Source: Marinomonas alcarazii (GTDB taxonomy: Bacteria > Pseudomonadota > Gammaproteobacteria > Pseudomonadales > Marinomonadaceae). From it: a stretch of 64,000 nt of DNA. Below, piece by piece: positions 26,229-35,273 of this stretch. The translations under genes and the position numbers were made by a program. Each line of letters starts with the position of its first letter. Positions within the stretch are counted from its first letter, which is position 1. Where the stretch lies: NCBI RefSeq assembly GCF_003208215.1, contig NZ_QKLW01000006.1, positions 124,001 through 188,000 of the forward strand. Reading direction: 5' to 3'. A model generated the notes under the pieces. That model ran no database searches and was not told where the DNA came from. It saw only the letters and a list, made by a program, of their open reading frames with translations.

Positions 26229-27635
26229 TTATTTGCTTGGCTTTTCATCCCAAACGGTTAAGTCGATATCATCACGAATTTCTGGGTAGTCTTCGGAATT
26301 GAAAACTGGTGTATGCGTTTTCAATTGATTGAAATAGTCTTTGGTTAACTTCACGACTAAACCAGATAGCATCATGATGGCGATTAAGTTGATCGTTGCC
26401 ATTAGACCCATTGCTGCATCCGCGGCATTGAATACCATTGCCACACTTTCATAAGCGCCCCATGGGATCATGCCAAGCGCTAAGATGCGAAGGATAAAAA
26501 TGCCTGGTTTGTTCGCCCATTTTAGGTAAGTCAGCGCATTTTCTGCGTAGCTGTAGTTACCGATGATGGACGTGAAAGCGAAGAAGAAAATCGCAATAGC
26601 AACAAAGTAATGACCTGCACTACCAATGTGAGTTGTTAGGGCGGTTTGCGTCAACATAATACCAGTTTGACCGTTACCCAAGGCACCAGACAATAGAATC
26701 ATCAAGGCTGTTGCTGTACAAATCAGTAGCGTATCAATGAAAACACCTAATGATTGAACCATGCCTTGAGATGCTGGGTGATGAGGGTTTGGCGTAGCAA
26801 CCGCTGCAATGTTTGGTGCAGAACCCATACCCGCTTCGTTAGAAAACAAGCCGCGTTTAACACCGTTTAGCATAGCACCTAAAACACCGCCAGCCGCTTG
26901 TTCAATACCAAATGCGCTTTTGAAGATCAACGCGAAGGCCGCAGGGACGTCAGAGATATTGGTGAAGATGACATACAAGGCAAGCAGTAGGTATAAAACG
27001 GCCATGAATGGCACAACGACTTCAGCAAAACGTGCAATCTTTTTGATGCCGCCGAAGATAACAATCGCTGCCAACAACATGATGACGATGCCAGTAACAT
27101 TAGTATCGATGCCAAATGCGCCTTCCATTGCACCCGCAATTGAGTTGGCTTGAACCGCATTAAATACCAAACCGAATGCCAAGATAAGCGCAAGCGAAAA
27201 GACAGCGCCAGCCCAAGGCGCTTTCAAGCCTTTGCTGATGTAAAACGCTGGACCGCCGCGCAATTGTCCATTTTGGTCGCGTACTTTGTAAAGCTGAGCC
27301 AAGGTACTCTCTGCGTAAGCGGTAGCCATACCAATAACAGCGACAACCCACATCCAGAAAATAGCGCCAGGGCCACCTAGATAAAGAGCAACAGCAACAC
27401 CTGTCATGTTGCCAGTGCCTACTCGGGAAGCCAAACTGGTACAAAGTGCTTGGAAAGGAGAGATACCGCCACGGTCAGTTTGTGGTGCTTTAAGGACGGT
27501 GCGAATGAATTCGGGAAAGCGTCGAACCTGAATAAAGCCAAGGCGCAATGTAAAATAAACGCCAACGGCCAGTAGTCCGTAAATGAGGATATAACCCCAG
27601 AAAATGTCATTTAAAAAATTGATGATGGCTGCCAT
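26229..27635 (-). CDS. AGCS-family sodium:alanine/glycine symporter
   Basis: A 468-residue membrane protein with about 11 hydrophobic segments. The family signatures are SRVGTGNMTGVAVALYLGGP near residue 90 and GGPAFYISKGL near residue 130, followed by FSNEAGMGSAPNIAA. It imports alanine, glycine or similar small amino acids with Na+. ATG 27635 has GGGAG about 9 bases upstream; a GTG three codons earlier is less suitable. It is separated from the upstream PheS-like gene by a terminator, so probably has its own promoter in 27636-27784. Confidence 0.92.
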   Translation of the reverse strand: MAAIINFLNDIFWGYILIYGLLAVGVYFTLRLGFIQVRRFPEFIRTVLKAPQTDRGGISPFQALCTSLASRVGTGNMTGVAVALYLGGPGAIFWMWVVAVIGMATAYAESTLAQLYKVRDQNGQLRGGPAFYISKGLKAPWAGAVFSLALILAFGLVFNAVQANSIAGAMEGAFGIDTNVTGIVIMLLAAIVIFGGIKKIARFAEVVVPFMAVLYLLLALYVIFTNISDVPAAFALIFKSAFGIEQAAGGVLGAMLNGVKRGLFSNEAGMGSAPNIAAVATPNPHHPASQGMVQSLGVFIDTLLICTATALMILLSGALGNGQTGIMLTQTALTTHIGSAGHYFVAIAIFFFAFTSIIGNYSYAENALTYLKWANKPGIFILRILALGMIPWGAYESVAMVFNAADAAMGLMATINLIAIMMLSGLVVKLTKDYFNQLKTHTPVFNSEDYPEIRDDIDLTVWDEKPSK

Positions 27636-27784
27636 GTAGGGCACTCCCTTTATTCGATAATATCGATTGTTTTATTGTTCGTGGGTTGAATATTGGAAAG
27701 ATTTTTTTGATAAAAAGACCTTTCCAAGAAACGCGCGGAGTCGTAAAAAAGTGTGCAAGGGTAGCGATTTTACGGAAAACCGCA

Positions 27785-27830
27785 AGAAAAAAACCACTTC
27801 CATGCACATAAAAAGTGCATAAAAGTGGTT
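27785..27830 (-). terminator. intrinsic terminator after PheS-like gene
   Basis: On the minus strand AACCACTT pairs with AAGTGGTT, with an inner ATGCAC/GTGCAT stem, followed by seven T. It separates the PheS-like gene from the AGCS gene. Confidence 0.88.
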
Positions 27831-27858
27831 GGGGGGTTGTAGGTGTTTGCTGTTTGAA

Positions 27859-28980
27859 TTAGTTTGCTAAGTAGTTATGTCCTTGATTTAGCGATAAATA
27901 AATTTCATTTCTCAGTTCGTTAGCGAGACGAGTTGGTACGCTTTTGGTTGGATGACGCAAACTAATTCGTAACAGTAAATTGACATGTGAAGGCGTCATT
28001 CCTAGCCTTTCTACCGCTGATTTTGGTAACTGTTGGTATTGTGTTCGAGATAAAAGTTTAAGCTCTTCTAGCCAATGGGCTTGTTCTCCTAAGGCGATAC
28101 GAACTTGATCGCCGATAATGTCCATATCGCAATTTTGGTCCACCACAATCGAAATATCTCGCTCGGCTTTCGGTTGTCGCGAGACGGGCCGCCAAGGGGA
28201 TAAATCGAGCATTTGTTGCTCAATCCGTGGATCTGCATCTCGAAGCAATCGAATGTCGGGAATGCCTTTGCGCAGCATCAGTATTCTATCCAATCCTAAC
28301 CCAATGGCGACGCCAGTATAGTCATTTTCTGGCCAACCATTTCTGGTTAATAAGTCTGGATCTATATAGCCGCACTCGCCTACTTCAATTAGATTTTGAT
28401 CTTCTACAGCGTCTAGCTGAGTGCCATTCATGGTGTAAGGATGCGGCGATTTGGATTGTTGTACGACATGATTCGGTAACAAGGTTTTCATCAGCGCTGA
28501 AATGGATTCTTTCAATATCTGATTGTCTTCTGCTTGATGTTTTGGCAATACAATCCAGATGTCCAGTTGATGAGGTTCTGCGCAATGCCAGCGATCAATG
28601 CAGTCGCGACGATAAACCAATCCGTGACTGATTATCCCGACAGACTCCGGTCGCAGACTTTGCCAACTTTTTAACCAGGTTGGCACAGTACTGGATGTTT
28701 GCGTGCGTAGCATTAAGCTATTTGAAATATAGCGACTGTAGCGAGCGTCTCTTGATGCTCCATCGGTCGGATAACCGAGGGCGTCGTAGTTTTCGTAGAC
28801 TGGCACGATAGGATTAGCATTTACACGTTGTAAGTAACAAGGCCAAAGTGATGAAACTGCGGTTTCAGCTTCGCTAATGAGTTGCTGCATGGCATGCATG
28901 CCGTGACAAGGGTTGCTCAGGTCACGTAGAGACAGTGCGTGAAGTAATTGTTCGTGGGTTAGATAGTTGTGCGTAGACAT
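27859..28980 (-). CDS. srmL: single-chain PheS-related ligase with C-terminal FDX-ACB domain
   Basis: A 373-residue class II tRNA-synthetase-like protein. The PheRS-alpha core includes LRTQTS (91-96; compare LRTHTS in PheS), motif 2 with RR and HQ (residues 124-138) and motif 3 GLGLDRILML (228-237). Residues about 275-368 form a ferredoxin-like anticodon-binding (FDX-ACB) domain, normally at the end of PheT or mitochondrial PheRS. There is no PheS N-terminal coiled coil and no PheT partner. I recall such proteins being named PheS-related mystery ligase SrmL; substrate unknown. ATG 28980 has GGAG 9 bases upstream. The leader has an unusual stem (29034-29053). Confidence 0.75.
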   Translation of the reverse strand: MSTHNYLTHEQLLHALSLRDLSNPCHGMHAMQQLISEAETAVSSLWPCYLQRVNANPIVPVYENYDALGYPTDGASRDARYSRYISNSLMLRTQTSSTVPTWLKSWQSLRPESVGIISHGLVYRRDCIDRWHCAEPHQLDIWIVLPKHQAEDNQILKESISALMKTLLPNHVVQQSKSPHPYTMNGTQLDAVEDQNLIEVGECGYIDPDLLTRNGWPENDYTGVAIGLGLDRILMLRKGIPDIRLLRDADPRIEQQMLDLSPWRPVSRQPKAERDISIVVDQNCDMDIIGDQVRIALGEQAHWLEELKLLSRTQYQQLPKSAVERLGMTPSHVNLLLRISLRHPTKSVPTRLANELRNEIYLSLNQGHNYLAN

Positions 28981-29033
28981 AATAAAGCTCCATAAATCCA
29001 AGATAAAAAATTCAATGCAATCTTTTTGGATTC

Positions 29034-29053
29034 CTCCGAGTCAGGACTCGGAG
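29034..29053 (-). promoter_or_regulatory. leader hairpin upstream of PheS-like gene
   Basis: On the minus strand CTCCGAGTC-CT-GACTCGGAG forms a perfect 9-bp stem ending 53 bases before the ATG. An identical CTCCGAGTCC lies 57 bases further upstream (within 29110-29121) and could pair with the same right arm. No U-run follows, so it is not a simple terminator. Confidence 0.5.
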
Positions 29054-29072
29054 AGAGCTTGTCTTTGAAAGG

Positions 29073-29159
29073 TTATTTCAGAAAGAGCAAAGCCGCCGCG
29101 TCCAGTTTAGGGACTCGGAGGCTGATAAATCGATGTGATCGTGCAATAAGATACGTCAT
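29073..29159 (-). CDS. possible leader peptide (28 residues)
   Basis: A short ATG-to-TAA frame upstream of the PheS-like gene, ending in DAAALLFLK and stopping 20 bp before the leader hairpin. It contains one copy of the CTCCGAGTCC segment. No clear ribosome site and only two Phe codons, so it is weakly supported; listed because its position would suit an attenuator. Confidence 0.2.
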   Translation of the reverse strand: MTYLIARSHRFISLRVPKLDAAALLFLK

Positions 29160-29188
29160 GATTTTGATACTAGCAGGCTCGATTAGGA

Positions 29189-29220
29189 GGGACAAGATCC
29201 TTTGGTGCAGATCTTGTCCC
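29189..29220. repeat. 11-bp perfect inverted repeat
   Basis: GGGACAAGATC and GATCTTGTCCC around a 10-base loop, 5 bp past the PNPOx-like gene stop. It shares ACAAGATC/GATCTTGT with the palindrome at 23895-23959. No U-run. Confidence 0.6.
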
Positions 29221-29225
29221 TGAGG

Positions 29226-29876
29226 TTAAAAAGCATCGGGAGCCTTGGGTGCTGGATAGTGCGCCGTTTGAATAGGATCTTGTTCAACGTCACCCCAGCG
29301 TCTTTCTAGAGGCATAACACCTGCCCACACAGGCCAGTTGTTATCGGCTGGATCATCGATTGGTGGTTCTGCTCGGAATTTGACCGAGGCTTCGTCGATC
29401 TTGATGCGCACGACGCCAGTGGCTTTGATCTCTTGATCGTTGACCGGGCGTAGAGTTTCCCAGCGTCCAGGGCTGACTTTGTCCAAGAAAAGTTTGAACT
29501 GGCGCACTTTTTCATCTTTATCGTCGATCAATTCCGGCACCCCAAATAAGGTCACAGAGCGATAATTCACCGAATGGTGCATGGCGGAACGAGCTAAAAC
29601 CAAGCCATCTAATAAGCTCACGTTAATGCAGACCTTTTCCGGCTTGTCGATTGGGCCTTTCACATTGCGCGCTTTAGAGTGTGCGTGCCAGTAGAAGTAG
29701 TCGCCTTCGCGCCAATGGCTCGTTGGCGTAACAAAAACTTGGCCATCTTTGGTTTGCCCGACGTGACACATTAGCGCGGCATCAATAATGTCTAGCGCTA
29801 GGTCTTTATCATAGGAGGCTCTGTTCGGCCCTCTTTTCACTTTGCTTAATGCTGTTTCTTCGAGTGACTGGCCCAT
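29226..29876 (-). CDS. pyridoxamine 5'-phosphate oxidase-like flavin-binding protein
   Basis: A 216-residue protein with a split-barrel FMN-binding fold (PNPOx-related, flavin-nucleotide-binding type). Visible are SYDKDLALDIIDAALMCHVG at the N-terminus, DYFYWHAHSKARNVK, LLDGLVLARSAMHHSVNYRS and the C-terminal WPVWAGVMPL. The enzyme's substrate is unknown; it is unlikely to be PdxH itself. It is divergent from a MocR regulator, a recurrent pairing, and probably controlled by it. Confidence 0.85.
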   Translation of the reverse strand: MGQSLEETALSKVKRGPNRASYDKDLALDIIDAALMCHVGQTKDGQVFVTPTSHWREGDYFYWHAHSKARNVKGPIDKPEKVCINVSLLDGLVLARSAMHHSVNYRSVTLFGVPELIDDKDEKVRQFKLFLDKVSPGRWETLRPVNDQEIKATGVVRIKIDEASVKFRAEPPIDDPADNNWPVWAGVMPLERRWGDVEQDPIQTAHYPAPKAPDAF

Positions 29877-29931
29877 GCATTCTTCCCTTGAGTCTTGTTG
29901 AGGTGTTGGCTATAACAAGACTTTAAGAAAA

Positions 29932-29980
29932 TCTGGCCGTTATAAAAATAGCCAGAATCAATATAAAAAAGCAGGCCAGA
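29932..29980. promoter_or_regulatory. repeated GGCCAGA-type motifs, candidate MocR sites
   Basis: TCTGGCC (29932-29938), GCCAGA (29951-29956) and GGCCAGA (29974-29980) lie between the two divergent starts. The first two form an inverted pair, the last two a direct pair 23 bp apart. Direct repeats of this kind are typical for MocR-type regulators. Confidence 0.45.
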
Positions 29981-29981
29981 T

Positions 29982-31457
29982 ATGAAGCACGGTATAGGCA
30001 GTGTGCGCTTTTCACTTGATGACGAAGGCGCTCCTTATTACCAACAGTTGATTGAGCAAATCCAGCAAGGCATTGTTTCGGGAGCGTTATCTGTGGGTGA
30101 CAAGTTACCCTCCTCGCGTTTGCTCGCTGGTTCGTTGGGTGTTTCACGCAGTACTACGTCGCGAGCTTATGATCAGTTAATTGCGGAAGGCATTTTAACC
30201 AGCGAAGAAAAGCGTGGTGTGTTTGTTGCTGCGTTGCCCATGGTGAATCAGAGTGTGACAAAACAATTCAGAGCGGATTTCTTATCACGTAGTACATTAT
30301 CTACAAAATGGGCGTTTGATTCTGGTGCTGATGTGTCTGTTTTTCCTACTAAGGAATGGGCGGCCAGTATGCGACGCAGTTGGCTAAATCCAGACATGAC
30401 TGTATTGCAAGGTGGTTATGCGACAGGGTACCCGGATTTAAAAGCCGAAATAGCCGATTATTTGTATCGTGTTCGCGGCCTTGATTGCTCGGCAGAGCAA
30501 ATTATTGTCACGGCTGGCAGTCGGGATTCGCTGTTTTTATTACAGCATGCCATTACCGCGTTGGAAGGGGCTGCTGGCTCGTCAATGAAATGGTGGTTTG
30601 AAGAGCCTACTTACCCGCCGATTCGCCAAGCCATTTCTGCATCGGTCAAAACGGGCGATCTCTATATTGATGACGATGGGCCATGCTTACCAGAAAGTGA
30701 ACAAATTTCAAATGTGGCGATTGTCACGCCAAATCGGCAATACCCTCTTGGCGTTAATATCAGTGTGGCGCGACGTCAGCAATGGTTGCAAGCGCTGCAC
30801 AATGACTCTTCAAGCTGGTGGTTGGTAGAAGACGATTACGATAATGAGTTTATTTACCAAGGCCGCAGTAATGTACCTTTTATGCAAACGGCGAGTATGC
30901 ATGAACAGGCTCGTGATCGCGTGTTCTTCGTGGGGAGTTTTTCGAAAGTGCTGTTTCGTGGCTTGCGGCTTGGTTTTATTGTCGCTCCGACAAGGCATGT
31001 TGCGGCATTGCATAAAAGTCAGCGAGTGCTGGGGACGTCTGCTTCGTTACCTATGCAGCCTGCTGTCGCGGATTTTATGCAACAAGGTCACTTTAATCGC
31101 CATGTAAATAAGATGCGTCGCCATTATCGCTTTAAACGGGATTTCCTAATTCAGCTGCTTGAGAGACAGTTAGGCGCTTGGTTTGAATGGAGAAAGCCGC
31201 GAGGGGGGATGCATGTCTTAATAATACTGAAATCCTCTGTTGTATCTGCTTTGTCTTCGAAGACGGCATTGGATCAACATATAGCGCAGGATCTTGCGCA
31301 ACAAGGCATCGAGCTTTCGCCTCTGTCCTCACATTATAGTGACGCTCATTGTGCTTCACGTTTGGGCTTTTTATTGGGCTTTAGTGGTGCGAAAGATGAA
31401 ACTATGGTGCACATTGTTGTCGCATTGGAGCATTGGTTTAAGAAAAAACTGGGATAA
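29982..31457 (+). CDS. MocR/PdxR-type GntR regulator with aminotransferase domain
   Basis: A 491-residue regulator. A GntR winged HTH (about residues 10-80; LPSSRLLAGSLGVSRSTTSR) is fused to a class I aminotransferase-fold domain (about 110-490). The PLP-binding lysine lies in FVGSFSKVLFRGLRLGF. MocR proteins sense PLP or PLP-linked amino compounds. It is divergent from the PNPOx-like gene with 105 bp between, and the GGCCAGA repeats run right up to its ATG, suggesting autorepression. Target beyond the divergent pair unknown. Confidence 0.92.
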   Translation: MKHGIGSVRFSLDDEGAPYYQQLIEQIQQGIVSGALSVGDKLPSSRLLAGSLGVSRSTTSRAYDQLIAEGILTSEEKRGVFVAALPMVNQSVTKQFRADFLSRSTLSTKWAFDSGADVSVFPTKEWAASMRRSWLNPDMTVLQGGYATGYPDLKAEIADYLYRVRGLDCSAEQIIVTAGSRDSLFLLQHAITALEGAAGSSMKWWFEEPTYPPIRQAISASVKTGDLYIDDDGPCLPESEQISNVAIVTPNRQYPLGVNISVARRQQWLQALHNDSSSWWLVEDDYDNEFIYQGRSNVPFMQTASMHEQARDRVFFVGSFSKVLFRGLRLGFIVAPTRHVAALHKSQRVLGTSASLPMQPAVADFMQQGHFNRHVNKMRRHYRFKRDFLIQLLERQLGAWFEWRKPRGGMHVLIILKSSVVSALSSKTALDQHIAQDLAQQGIELSPLSSHYSDAHCASRLGFLLGFSGAKDETMVHIVVALEHWFKKKLG

Positions 31458-31622
31458 AGTAGGATTTGCACATTGTAAAGAAATCGTCTTTTAAGGGCGT
31501 TGCTCTTGGGATGAGAGCAAAAAGCAGGGATTTTCCTTTGCTTAGAATGTGAATTTTTATAAAAAGACAGTGAAGCAAAGAAGAACAAAGGCTAAACTAC
31601 GCTTTGTGTGGTTGCTTAAATT

Positions 31623-32075
31623 TTGCTATATTTCGCCCACTTGAATTCGTATGAAGCGAGTAAAGACGGCATTTGCACTTTTGTTTTTATGAATCGGATG
31701 GATAAATTGAACAATTTTCAAGACATTTTGCATCATTTTATGCATACAGTATCCAGCGTCTTGGCGGATTCTTTACGCCCTGTGATAGCTGTGTCTTGCT
31801 TGTTCGTGTGTTTCTTTATATTTACAGCCGCTCCTTCCTTTGCAGATAACCTAAGCGTTATCAGTTCTGACCTTATTTTTAAAGCAGGGCTACTTTTTAG
31901 CCTTGTTTTTATCACTCTATTATTGGTTAGTTATTGGCCCGTTATGACCAATATCAACCCTGCTCGCCAGAAAATGGCCTTCTCTTTAGTTCATGTTGCT
32001 CCTAATGAGCAAGCAAGTCGTGCTGAGGCCCGACGCATGTTGAGATGTAGAGCTCCCTTTTTCAGATTTAGGTGA
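31623..32075 (+). CDS. hypothetical membrane protein upstream of cyo operon
   Basis: I do not recognise this protein (150 residues from 31623; ATG 31689 or 31698 are alternative starts). Two hydrophobic segments are visible (about residues 52-72 and 85-107), followed by a basic C-terminus (AEARRMLRCRAPFFRFR). It is co-directional with cyoA, 158 bp upstream, with a short CCGGC-ATTA-GCCGG stem between. No good ribosome site was found. It may be a real small membrane gene or a chance frame. Confidence 0.4.
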   Translation: MLYFAHLNSYEASKDGICTFVFMNRMDKLNNFQDILHHFMHTVSSVLADSLRPVIAVSCLFVCFFIFTAAPSFADNLSVISSDLIFKAGLLFSLVFITLLLVSYWPVMTNINPARQKMAFSLVHVAPNEQASRAEARRMLRCRAPFFRFR

Positions 32076-32233
32076 TCCAAAAAAATCATTACTGCGTTAA
32101 TAGTATTAACTTAGTAATGGTTTTTGTGCTGTTCTCAGTATGGTGATCTTTACTGAAATACCCGGCATTAGCCGGATTTTCGTTCTGTTGCTTGATATTC
32201 AAGTGGCAGTTTTGTGAACCTCGGGGTTAGAGG

Positions 32234-33292
32234 ATGATTCTCTTGTTAACTCGTATCCTAAGTAAAGTCGCTTTGGCGCTAATGGTGGGCTTGCTCGCCG
32301 GTTGTCAGGGTGGTGTGCTCGATCCTAAAGGGCAAGTTGGTATTGAAGAGAAGCAGCTAATTATAGTTGCGACTTTGTTGATGCTGCTTGTAGTAATTCC
32401 TGTCATCTTCATGACACTGTATTTCGCTTGGAAATACCGTGAAGGTCGTGACGAGATCTACGAACCAAAATGGTCACACTCCACAAAAATTGAAACTATT
32501 GTTTGGTCTATTCCAATTGTGATCGTCATCATCCTTGGTGTGATTACATGGAAATCAACCCATTCATTGGATCCTTACAAACCTTTGAAGTCGGATAAAG
32601 ATCATATCAACGTTCAGGTCGTTTCGATGAACTGGAAGTGGTTGTTTATCTATCCGGATCTTGGCATTGCTACCGTGAATGAATTGCGATTCCCTGCAAA
32701 CGTTCCTGTTGCGTTCCAAATTTCATCTGAAGGCACGATGAACTCGTTCTTCATTCCTCAATTGGGTAGCCAAATTTACTCAATGGCGGGAATGGTGACT
32801 AAGCTTCATTTGATTGCAAATGAGCCTGGTTCATTTGACGGTATGTCAGCAAACTACAGTGGTGCCGGCTTCTCTGGAATGAAGTTCAAAGCAATCGCTA
32901 CACCAACAGAAGCAGATTTCGATGCTTGGGTTGAGGGCGTTAAAGCTGGAACTCATGATGTCATCAATAATGGCGTCTTGAATCAAGCATCCTATGAGAA
33001 ACTTGCTGAACATGAAATCGATGCGCATCACGTTGAGCCAACACCTGTTCAATATTACAACTCGATTGAATCAAGCATCTTTATGGACAATGTTATGAAG
33101 TTCATGAAAGATCACGGCAAAGTTGAGTTGCTTGAAGGAACTGTTTTTGATTCTAAAATGATTCACGATAATTCAGCTCACGGTGAAATGAACCATGGCG
33201 AAATGAATCAAAGTGATATGAATCAAAGTGATATGAATCATGGCGAGTCTCAAGACTCATCGCATGATATGCATATGGAGGCTGAAAAATAA
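32234..33292 (+). CDS. cyoA: cytochrome bo3-type ubiquinol oxidase subunit II
   Basis: A 352-residue inner-membrane lipoprotein. The signal ends at a lipobox (LLAGC, Cys24); two transmembrane helices (about 42-64 and 86-106) anchor a periplasmic cupredoxin domain containing [13 protein letters not shown] and [16 protein letters not shown]. The CuA-ligand cysteine motif is absent, as expected for quinol rather than cytochrome c oxidases. The last 40 residues are a His/Met/Asp-rich tail with repeated MN(H/Q)(G/S)(E/D) units, unlike E. coli CyoA. First gene of cyoABCDE; its stop overlaps cyoB by one base. Confidence 0.93.
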   Translation: MILLLTRILSKVALALMVGLLAGCQGGVLDPKGQVGIEEKQLIIVATLLMLLVVIPVIFMTLYFAWKYREGRDEIYEPKWSHSTKIETIVWSIPIVIVIILGVITWKSTHSLDPYKPLKSDKDHINVQVVSMNWKWLFIYPDLGIATVNELRFPANVPVAFQISSEGTMNSFFIPQLGSQIYSMAGMVTKLHLIANEPGSFDGMSANYSGAGFSGMKFKAIATPTEADFDAWVEGVKAGTHDVINNGVLNQASYEKLAEHEIDAHHVEPTPVQYYNSIESSIFMDNVMKFMKDHGKVELLEGTVFDSKMIHDNSAHGEMNHGEMNQSDMNQSDMNHGESQDSSHDMHMEAEK

Positions 33293-35271
33293 TGTCTGCA
33301 CTCTTAGGCAAACTATCGTGGGACGCTCTTCCATACGATCCGATCGTTATCACCACTTTGTGTGTGGTTGCGGTTTTGGGTTGCGTGGTCGCCTTCCTAG
33401 TTATTAAAAACAAATTGCTTGGTGTACTCTGGAATGATTGGTTGACGTCAGTTGACCATAAAAAACTGGGTATTATGTACATCGTTCTAGCATTTGTGAT
33501 GTTGCTGCGTGGTTTTGCGGATGCAATCATGATGCGTTTGCAGCTTGCACTTGCAACGAACGGTGACCCTGGTTATCTACCTCCAAGTCACTACGACCAA
33601 ATCTTTACGGCACACGGCGTCATCATGATCATCTTTATGGCTATGCCATTTATGATCGGCTTGATGAACATCATTGTACCGCTACAGATTGGTGCTCGTG
33701 ACGTTGCCTTCCCGTTCTTGAACAACCTTAGTTTCTGGCTAGCGGTTTCTGGTGCGGTATTGATCAACATCTCTTTGGGTCTTGGTGAGTTTGCTAAAAC
33801 TGGTTGGGTGGCTTATCCGCCATTGGCTGGCTTGCAATACAGTCCGGGGGTTGGTGTTGACTACTATATATGGGCACTCCAGATATCCGGTATTGGTACG
33901 ACATTAACGGCTGTTAACTTTTTGGCGACAGTATTCAAAATGCGTACTCCAGGCATGAAATTGATGGATATGCCGATCTTCACTTGGACCTGTACTTGGG
34001 CCAACATTTTGATCGCAGCATCTTTCCCAATTTTGACTGCTGTACTAGCAATGCTAACGCTTGACCGTTACTTAGACTTCCACTTCTTTACGAATGATGG
34101 CGGCGGTAACTCAATGATGTATATCAACTTGTTCTGGGCTTGGGGTCACCCTGAGGTGTACATTCTTGTACTTCCAGCATTTGGTATCTTCTCTGAAATT
34201 GTGTCTACCTTCACTGGTAAGCGTTTGTTCGGCTACAAATCTATGGTTTGGGCGACAGCTTCGATTTCCATTCTTGGTTTCATCGTATGGCTTCACCACT
34301 TCTTTACCATGGGTTCCAGCGCGAACGTTAATGCCTTCTTCGGTATTATGACTATGATCATTGCCGTACCGACAGGTGTGAAACTATTTAACTGGTTGTT
34401 CACTATGTACCGTGGTCGCCTTCGTGTGACTGTGCCGGTTCTTTGGACTCTTGGTTTCATGGTGACCTTCACCGTTGGTGGTATGACAGGCGTTCTACTT
34501 GCTGTACCTGGCGCTGACTATGTATTGCACAACAGCCTATTCTTGATTGCTCACTTCCACAACACCATCATTGGTGGCGCGGTATTCGGCTATCTAGCTG
34601 GTTTCACGTTCTGGTTCCCTAAAGCAATGGGCTTCCACCTAAATGTGAAATTGGGTAAAGCGGCGTTCTGGTGCTGGTTAGTTGGTTTCTTCTTAGCCTT
34701 CATGCCATTGTACGTTTTGGGCTTCCTAGGTATGACTCGTCGTCTTAACCACACGGATAACCCAGATTGGAACATTTGGTTGTACATCGCTCTTGTTGGT
34801 GCTTTTGTTATCATGGCGGGTATTATTTGCCAGTTGCTACAATTGTACGTCAGCTTCCGCGATCGCAAGCAAAACTTGGATACGACTGGTGATCCATGGA
34901 ATGGTCATACGCTAGAGTGGTCTACGGCTTCTCCGCCACAGTTCTACAACTTTGCTGAACTTCCAGTTGTGTCTGATATCGATGCTTTCACTGATATGAA
35001 AGAGAAAGGCACTGCTTACGTTCGTAAAGCAAGCTATGCCCCTATCCACATGCCTAAGAATACTAAGGCTGGGATTATCATCGGTGCTCTTATTACAGCA
35101 TTTGGTTTTGCAATGATCTGGCATATTTGGTGGTTAGCAATCGTTGGCTTGGTAGGTTCTATCGTGACCTTTATTGCTCGCGCCTACACCAAAGATGTTG
35201 ATTACTATGTTCAGCCTGATGAAATCGCTCAGATCGAAAATGAGCATCTAGATAACGTGGCTAAGGGGTAA
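33292..35271 (+). CDS. cyoB: cytochrome bo3-type ubiquinol oxidase subunit I
   Basis: A 659-residue haem-copper oxidase catalytic subunit, about 15 hydrophobic segments. The CuB and crosslinked-tyrosine segment is [15 protein letters not shown], the CuB histidine pair is in [10 protein letters not shown], and the high-spin and low-spin haem histidines lie in [11 protein letters not shown]. It reduces O2 to water and pumps protons while oxidising ubiquinol. Length and N-terminal extension match CyoB. Tightly coupled to cyoA (1-base overlap) and cyoC (2-base gap). Confidence 0.97.
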   Translation: MSALLGKLSWDALPYDPIVITTLCVVAVLGCVVAFLVIKNKLLGVLWNDWLTSVDHKKLGIMYIVLAFVMLLRGFADAIMMRLQLALATNGDPGYLPPSHYDQIFTAHGVIMIIFMAMPFMIGLMNIIVPLQIGARDVAFPFLNNLSFWLAVSGAVLINISLGLGEFAKTGWVAYPPLAGLQYSPGVGVDYYIWALQISGIGTTLTAVNFLATVFKMRTPGMKLMDMPIFTWTCTWANILIAASFPILTAVLAMLTLDRYLDFHFFTNDGGGNSMMYINLFWAWGHPEVYILVLPAFGIFSEIVSTFTGKRLFGYKSMVWATASISILGFIVWLHHFFTMGSSANVNAFFGIMTMIIAVPTGVKLFNWLFTMYRGRLRVTVPVLWTLGFMVTFTVGGMTGVLLAVPGADYVLHNSLFLIAHFHNTIIGGAVFGYLAGFTFWFPKAMGFHLNVKLGKAAFWCWLVGFFLAFMPLYVLGFLGMTRRLNHTDNPDWNIWLYIALVGAFVIMAGIICQLLQLYVSFRDRKQNLDTTGDPWNGHTLEWSTASPPQFYNFAELPVVSDIDAFTDMKEKGTAYVRKASYAPIHMPKNTKAGIIIGALITAFGFAMIWHIWWLAIVGLVGSIVTFIARAYTKDVDYYVQPDEIAQIENEHLDNVAKG

Positions 35272-35273
35272 TC

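Noticed and set aside
27859-28980. The cell's normal phenylalanyl-tRNA synthetase alpha chain
   Set aside because: Lacks the PheS N-terminal region, carries an FDX-ACB domain itself and has no pheT partner.
29189-29220. Intrinsic terminator after the PNPOx-like gene
   Set aside because: The stem is perfect but no U-run follows on either strand; recorded as a repeat instead.
33292-35271. Several long antisense frames inside cyoB and other conserved genes
   Set aside because: They are reverse-strand shadows of strongly conserved coding sequence, with no ribosome sites or recognisable protein features.
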